Source: Marthasterias glacialis (Eukaryota; Echinodermata; Asteroidea; Forcipulatida; Asteriidae). From it: a DNA stretch of 64,000 nucleotides. Shown piece after piece: positions 54,001-60,000 of the stretch (position 1 is its first letter; every line of letters begins with the position of its first letter). Both the position numbers and the translations under genes were made by a program. The notes below the pieces were generated by a model, which saw only the letters and a program-made list of their open reading frames with translations, ran no database searches and was not told the origin of the DNA. The DNA is taken from contig OU452229.1 in NCBI GenBank assembly GCA_911728455.2, positions 7,864,811 through 7,928,810 of the forward strand, written 5' to 3'.

Positions 54001-57000
54001 AATAAATTTTGGATCTTATTCATTTATTATTCAAAAACGATATAACTCTGTAGGCGGAAATATTTCAAGAAAAGTTTTCTACCATCAATATCTTTATACC
54101 ATGTAAGGTATATGTAAATCTGAACATTTATTTATGTTTTTCTTTCTTACCAATGTTAATTTAGCTGGGGCTTTAAATCATTGGTGAATAGGGTGTTAAT
54201 GAACTTGAGTTGTCTGTGCTTTAATCAGGTTTGGGTTCATAATTCATATACTGCAAGGACGGATTAAAAGCAATCAGAAAAATTGTAGGTAACAGTTGAT
54301 CTCCCTGGAATACTTCTCTTGAAATGAAATAAGACACGGTTTCAGCAAAGTGTGACAGTTTCAATTACTATCTTTTTTTTCAAAAATAAATGCTATTTTA
54401 AAGGGGAAATCCATTAAAATTAAAGGAAATGATATGCTTGTTATTTATTTTTATTTAGTTAATTTATTTAGGTATGTATGTATTTATTTATGTATTTATT
54501 TCATTATTTAATTTTTTTTTTTTTTTTTTTATTATTATAATTATTATTTTTATTGACAGACAAAAGGGTTTCTATGACATTTGTTAACATTTAAAGGAAA
54601 GGCAAAGTGTTGATGAAATGTCAAAACAACTGCTAAAATTGAACACCTTTTGGTTTTAGATTGTTGCATTTTACTGTTTGGGAGGGAAAATGTGATAATA
54701 AGTCTGTAGTCATTTTAAAGAGATCTCTTGTCATCTCAAGCAAAAACAAATCGTATAAGTCATTGTCTTTTCATGATACATGTACCTGTGCATTTAAATG
54801 TACATTTACAAATCCTGAAAACATACATAGCATGTATATGTTTGCTTAATTGAGCTGGCCCGTGTACATGAAGTACATGTAGGTATCCTGTTTGAACATG
54901 GTTTGACTGAGTGAGAACTTATCATGATGTTGTTTATTTGATTACAGTCAGGGTCACCATCTGTAGAGAGGAATGCAGTGGCAGGACCTGTGCCTGCATC
55001 TGACTTGAGTCAAACACAGCAGCCATTCAATGGTAAGATATCATCCATATCAATGGTATTACAGTTCTAGAAACTATGTGAATTTAATGTTATAATAAAA
55101 TATGTCTGAGAAAGTACGTTAACTTGTAAAGACTAAAGAGATTTACACACATGCACGTCAAATGGGTCTGCCCCATCATATGGTTTTTGAGATACCAGCA
55201 ATTAATTGGTTAGTATTGTTTGGAATTAATCAAATAACATTGAAAATTGATCAGATACCCACATCAGATTGTACAACTCAAGTTTCCTTGACAGCATTAA
55301 CTTTTTTGGTTTTTTGGTACTTTAACAAACCAACCCTGTCAGGCTTTAGGATAATATACAATTGTTAGTTCCAGTCAATACACTGCTGGGCATGAGTAAA
55401 CACAACTGATTCCAGTCTTACTGGGAATTTGTGTTTGGGGAATATTATGGTTTCTCTTATTGTCTGTATCTACTGTTTTCTCATGGATCACCCACTGTGA
55501 AATGTCAAATTATCAAGTGATTGGGATAATGTGTTGACCAGACTGAGCCACGCCTTGTATTGGTCCTTTTTTTTTTCTTCACTGAACTTTGGTTTGTTAA
55601 AAAAGTGAAATGAAAACAACATTTGAGGGAACATGCTGTGACACAATTGGCATCCTGCATAGAGCTTTCAAAGTTATTAGACTTGTTCTACCTTTCAAAA
55701 TGCAAGTCTCTTTCTTTTCTTTCTTTAGGGTTATATTAATTTTAATTCAAGTGTATTTTCAAAGACTATTTGGAGAAACGTTTTACTTGTCAAGTCTGAT
55801 AAATTCGTGATTAATTTGTTGCAGCTGTTCAAGGTGAACTGCTGAGCCAGAGCATGGACACAGATCGCAAGCCAACACCTAAACCCAAGAAATCCAAGAC
55901 AAGTCCATCTCATGACACCAAGCTTAAATTGAACAACTCAAAAGATACTCACAACAAGTTGCCTGAATCTGAGGATCCATCAACTACACAAAACACAAGG
56001 AAAGAAACGGCAGTGGCAACCAAGAGTAAAAAGCAGTACGATGAGTTGAGTTTAGGTTTTATATTTTGTGTATAGTTTACTTAGTGACTGCCCATAAATT
56101 TCAACATTGAACTTCTTATTCCAGGCTTTTAAAAACAGTCTTCAACAAAATTATTTAATTTAATTTTGGATTCAAACCTGACTCCTGCATTCTAGGGCAG
56201 ATGTCTGAACCTAGCATGCATGGTGCTAAGGGGTAAATTTGAATTTCTGTAATTAGCAAGTACCACAGACATGTAACAATTGCATCAGGGATAAAGAATG
56301 TTGTTTTGGTTTTTATCCTACTTTGTATGACAAGCACTGTACACTCAGTGCTTACCAAGTCCTGCTGGAAAATAAATATACATGCACAGGCTACTCAGGT
56401 GGGATTTGAACCCACAACCCCAAAGTTACAGGTAAACAGTGAGTATACAGGGCTTATCACATTTCAGTAACTGAAATGGAAGGTTTAGTTGTTTTGTGTT
56501 AACTTTCAAATTTTTATTTTCATAGCTCTATCAAAATTTGAATAGCACTCCAAAATAATGCTAAAAATAGGTCACACAATGAACGCGTTAGTGATGGAAT
56601 GTTTGTCTGACATCTGGGTATTTTTAAGCAAAAGCAACTGTCATTAGTGCAGACTGCTATTGTTGGTTCAAGCAATGATGCAGATCTTTTAATGAATAGG
56701 AGAGATTAAAACAACTAAAAAGTTTTCTCAAAGGTTGAATTGATCAAATCTTCTCAAAGGTAACAATTGAGTTCAAGGAAATGTTAGCATTATTTGTTTG
56801 ATTCCATTCCTGTATTAGTTTTACATCTGTAAATGGAGAAGACAGTGAAGAAGATGCTTCCTTGACACCAGAGCAGAAACATGTAAAGGAGAAGGAACGT
56901 CGACATGCTAACAATGCAAGAGAACGCATTAGAGTACGTGATATCAACGAGGCATTTAAGGAGCTTGGTCGTATGACCTGTATACATCTCAAGAGTGACA

Positions 57001-60000
57001 AGGCTCAGACTAAACTCTCCATTTTACATCAAGCAGTCTCTGTAATTACAAGTTTGGAACAACAAGTTAGAGGTAAAGAGATAAATAATAATGACGTATC
57101 ATCTGTTAGGTACACTTTTCTTAACCAGTTTTGCCCCGGATGACCTGTTTACACGCAAATGTTTCCCCAGCCTAAAAACGGAAGCCGTGTAAAGATGCCA
57201 TTATGTAATTTTGGACCACCATAGCAAAGGTCACCTCGTCATTTCACTGTAGAGAGTGCACAGACCACACACACGACGTCTAATGCTTCGTTTCACCCAC
57301 ACAAGGACATAAAAAAGGTCTTAAATATATTGCCATTTTGTGGCTAAAGAGAGGCAGGTTTTGTGTAATCCCCGATTACAGACCTTTGTCCTTTTGTTAC
57401 AAGAAGACGATATTACGAGGCATCGAGGGGCTTCCACTATTGTTCATTCATTGTATTTCGGCTCAATATAGGTAAGCCATGGTTCCGTGTTTAGTTCTAC
57501 TCCTAGCCAGAGGTAACGTCCGATGTTTTTCAATTCATGGTACGTGAATTTGACATTTTCTCGGTCGATCCAATCAAGAGCATCTTTCTTCTCTTGGCAT
57601 TGCCAAGTCAGGGTTTCTTTTTGCTAGCGTTACCCTCAACGTTACCCTCAATCCCGCTAGGGGGACTAGACCAACAAAAAAAAGAATTTGGCGTCAACTG
57701 ATTAAAGTGTTTAGTTTTAACTAATTACTCACATGATTGTGAATACTTGGTTATACATCACTGATGAGATAGAGAGAGGTTGAGTAATTACCTAAAACTT
57801 TTTGAAATATTAGCCTTGACTTATACATTGAATATGGAGGCTAAAATTACATAATGCTTTGTGGCTTACATTTCATGCAGCTTATACAGACTGAAATATT
57901 TGACAAAACTCGATATGTTTACAAAAAATTTATAGACAAAAGGAAAAAAAATATCACAAATTCACAAATAGTTCTGTAATAAAAAAAACACCCCATACAG
58001 CACATGAAATTCCTGTGTTTCGATTGGTGCATTAAAAAAACACCTGATTTGTGATGGCTTGGACTTTGGAGATCATAAAACCATCTTCAAATATTATTTT
58101 TATAAAAATACTAAAACTAAATGTAGTTTGTAAAGATTAAATAATAACTGATAAATGCCCGAAAAAACATTTGACTTGCCATAAATAAGTGGAGGATGTT
58201 CCATTATGTCCTTGTTCTGATTAGGCTTCCCTCATGCCTTCCGTCGTTAAGACCATGTTTATTCTTACCATCACCACCATTGTGGTCTTTACACACAGTC
58301 AAATTTACACAAATGTGGCCTTATTTGTGACACTAGTAATTTGGAGCTTGGTGCCCTTTATGTAGAATGTGCTTGCTATGTTCAAATAGTAAGGAACCAG
58401 ACCACAGAGTTGAGCACACAATCGTGCTATAGCTAGCGTTGCATCGTGTCATACATTGTAGCTGTTGCACTGCTCACATTTACGTGTTGCACACAGGCAA
58501 GAACAGAACTGAAATGATCATTTTGTGTTTTCCCCAATTAATTGTAAATGTTGGTAAATATATTGAAGTCAGGCGAATTTGTTGTTTTACTTTTAGCCAA
58601 AATTGCTGAAGCTGACTTTACATATTGCTGTATAAGCCACTCAGAATATAATGTGGGGAGCTCATTGTTGGCATGAAAATCAATTAATAAGCCTTGACTA
58701 ATATTCCAAGCGACTAATATTCCAAAAATTATGGTAAATTCTTTTGCTGGAAAATAAGGATCTGACCAAAAACAATTCTTGTCAGCCGACCTTTATATGC
58801 TTTTTTTTTTTTAAATAATGAATGATGAAATGTTTTCATGCCAGGTCAAATTCATAGCGGTTGCTAACCTTCAACTTTAATCGGCCTTATGTACCTTTGT
58901 ACTGTTACCTAATATACTGTTTGAAGACCAACAAGGAGACTGTTACAGAAGTTGAGTCTACATGTGATAAAGGCATGGATTACTTTAGCCCTATATAGGA
59001 CTCTTCCTCTGTGCACAGATACAGAGTCCTAGCTGTGAGGGCCAGTTTTGGGGGCGGAACAATTTCAGAGCTCCATAATTCAAAACATACCTGTAAGAAG
59101 TTACTAATCTCACCAGATTAATATTCCATGGTCGGATACCATTTTTGGCGGTGGATTTTGGAAGTCAGATATTCCTCATAAATCCGTCATTTTCGGGAAA
59201 TAATTCAGCTCTCAACGTTAAACATTTCTGCAATTTTTTAACACAGTTCATCGCGCGAACCTAGTACACGTGTGTTCGCACGTCACTGTACACTGACCAC
59301 ACAGCACTAAACATACGGACGAAATACATGCAACCATCCTGCGCCAACATGCACGGAAGGCATGTTTGATAGAACGAACAAACTGGAAACTTTTTAACAT
59401 TGAGAGCTGAAATATTTCCCGAAAATGACGGATTTATGAGGAATATCTGGCGTCGACAACCCACCGCTAAAAATGTTATGCGGCCATAGAATGTTTATCC
59501 AGTGATATTAGTAGCTTCTTACAGGTAAGATTTGAATTTGGAGTTATGAATTTTTTTCACCCCAGAAATGGGCTCTCGTGTCCGGGCCGTCAGTGTAGTA
59601 TTTATCACATGGTTTCGGGGCAATCTGTTCAAGAAGAATAACTGGCAAACACTGAACACAATAGAAACCATTCCAAGACCAATTTATTGGTACTCATTAG
59701 TGCTGCTGATAGTCTCTGGCCCTTCCCAAAAATCTCACTTTTTTATTATTATTTTTTTTTTTCATTTAGTTGGACATACTTTTAGTGCTTGTTGCATTTT
59801 ATGACTTGTTTTCCTCAATTCTTCCTACTTCTAGTGCAAAAATTTTGTCTGCCATTTTGACATGCAAAAGGAAACATTTGCTTGGACAATGAGCTAAATA
59901 AACCTTTGTAAAGTCTTATACCCATTGTGAATATTAGGCCTTGTATTGACCAATGATAATGGTTTGCTCAATGTATCAAGCGGGGTTCTTACACAACAGT

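Larger units (their letters stand above)
44852..54947 (+). other. Intron (10.1 kb)
   Basis: It contains GAGACTG-like degenerate repeats (45380-45480), one expanded TTAA MITE (47.17-47.98 kb), the possible exon at 49.1 kb, a 40-bp tandem duplication (50.87 kb), a T/G-rich simple tract (52.3-52.44 kb), a retroelement scrap (53.0-53.5 kb) and a poly-T tract near 54510. The parts 45.5-47.1, 48.0-49.0 and 49.2-50.8 kb show nothing I recognise. Confidence 0.75.
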
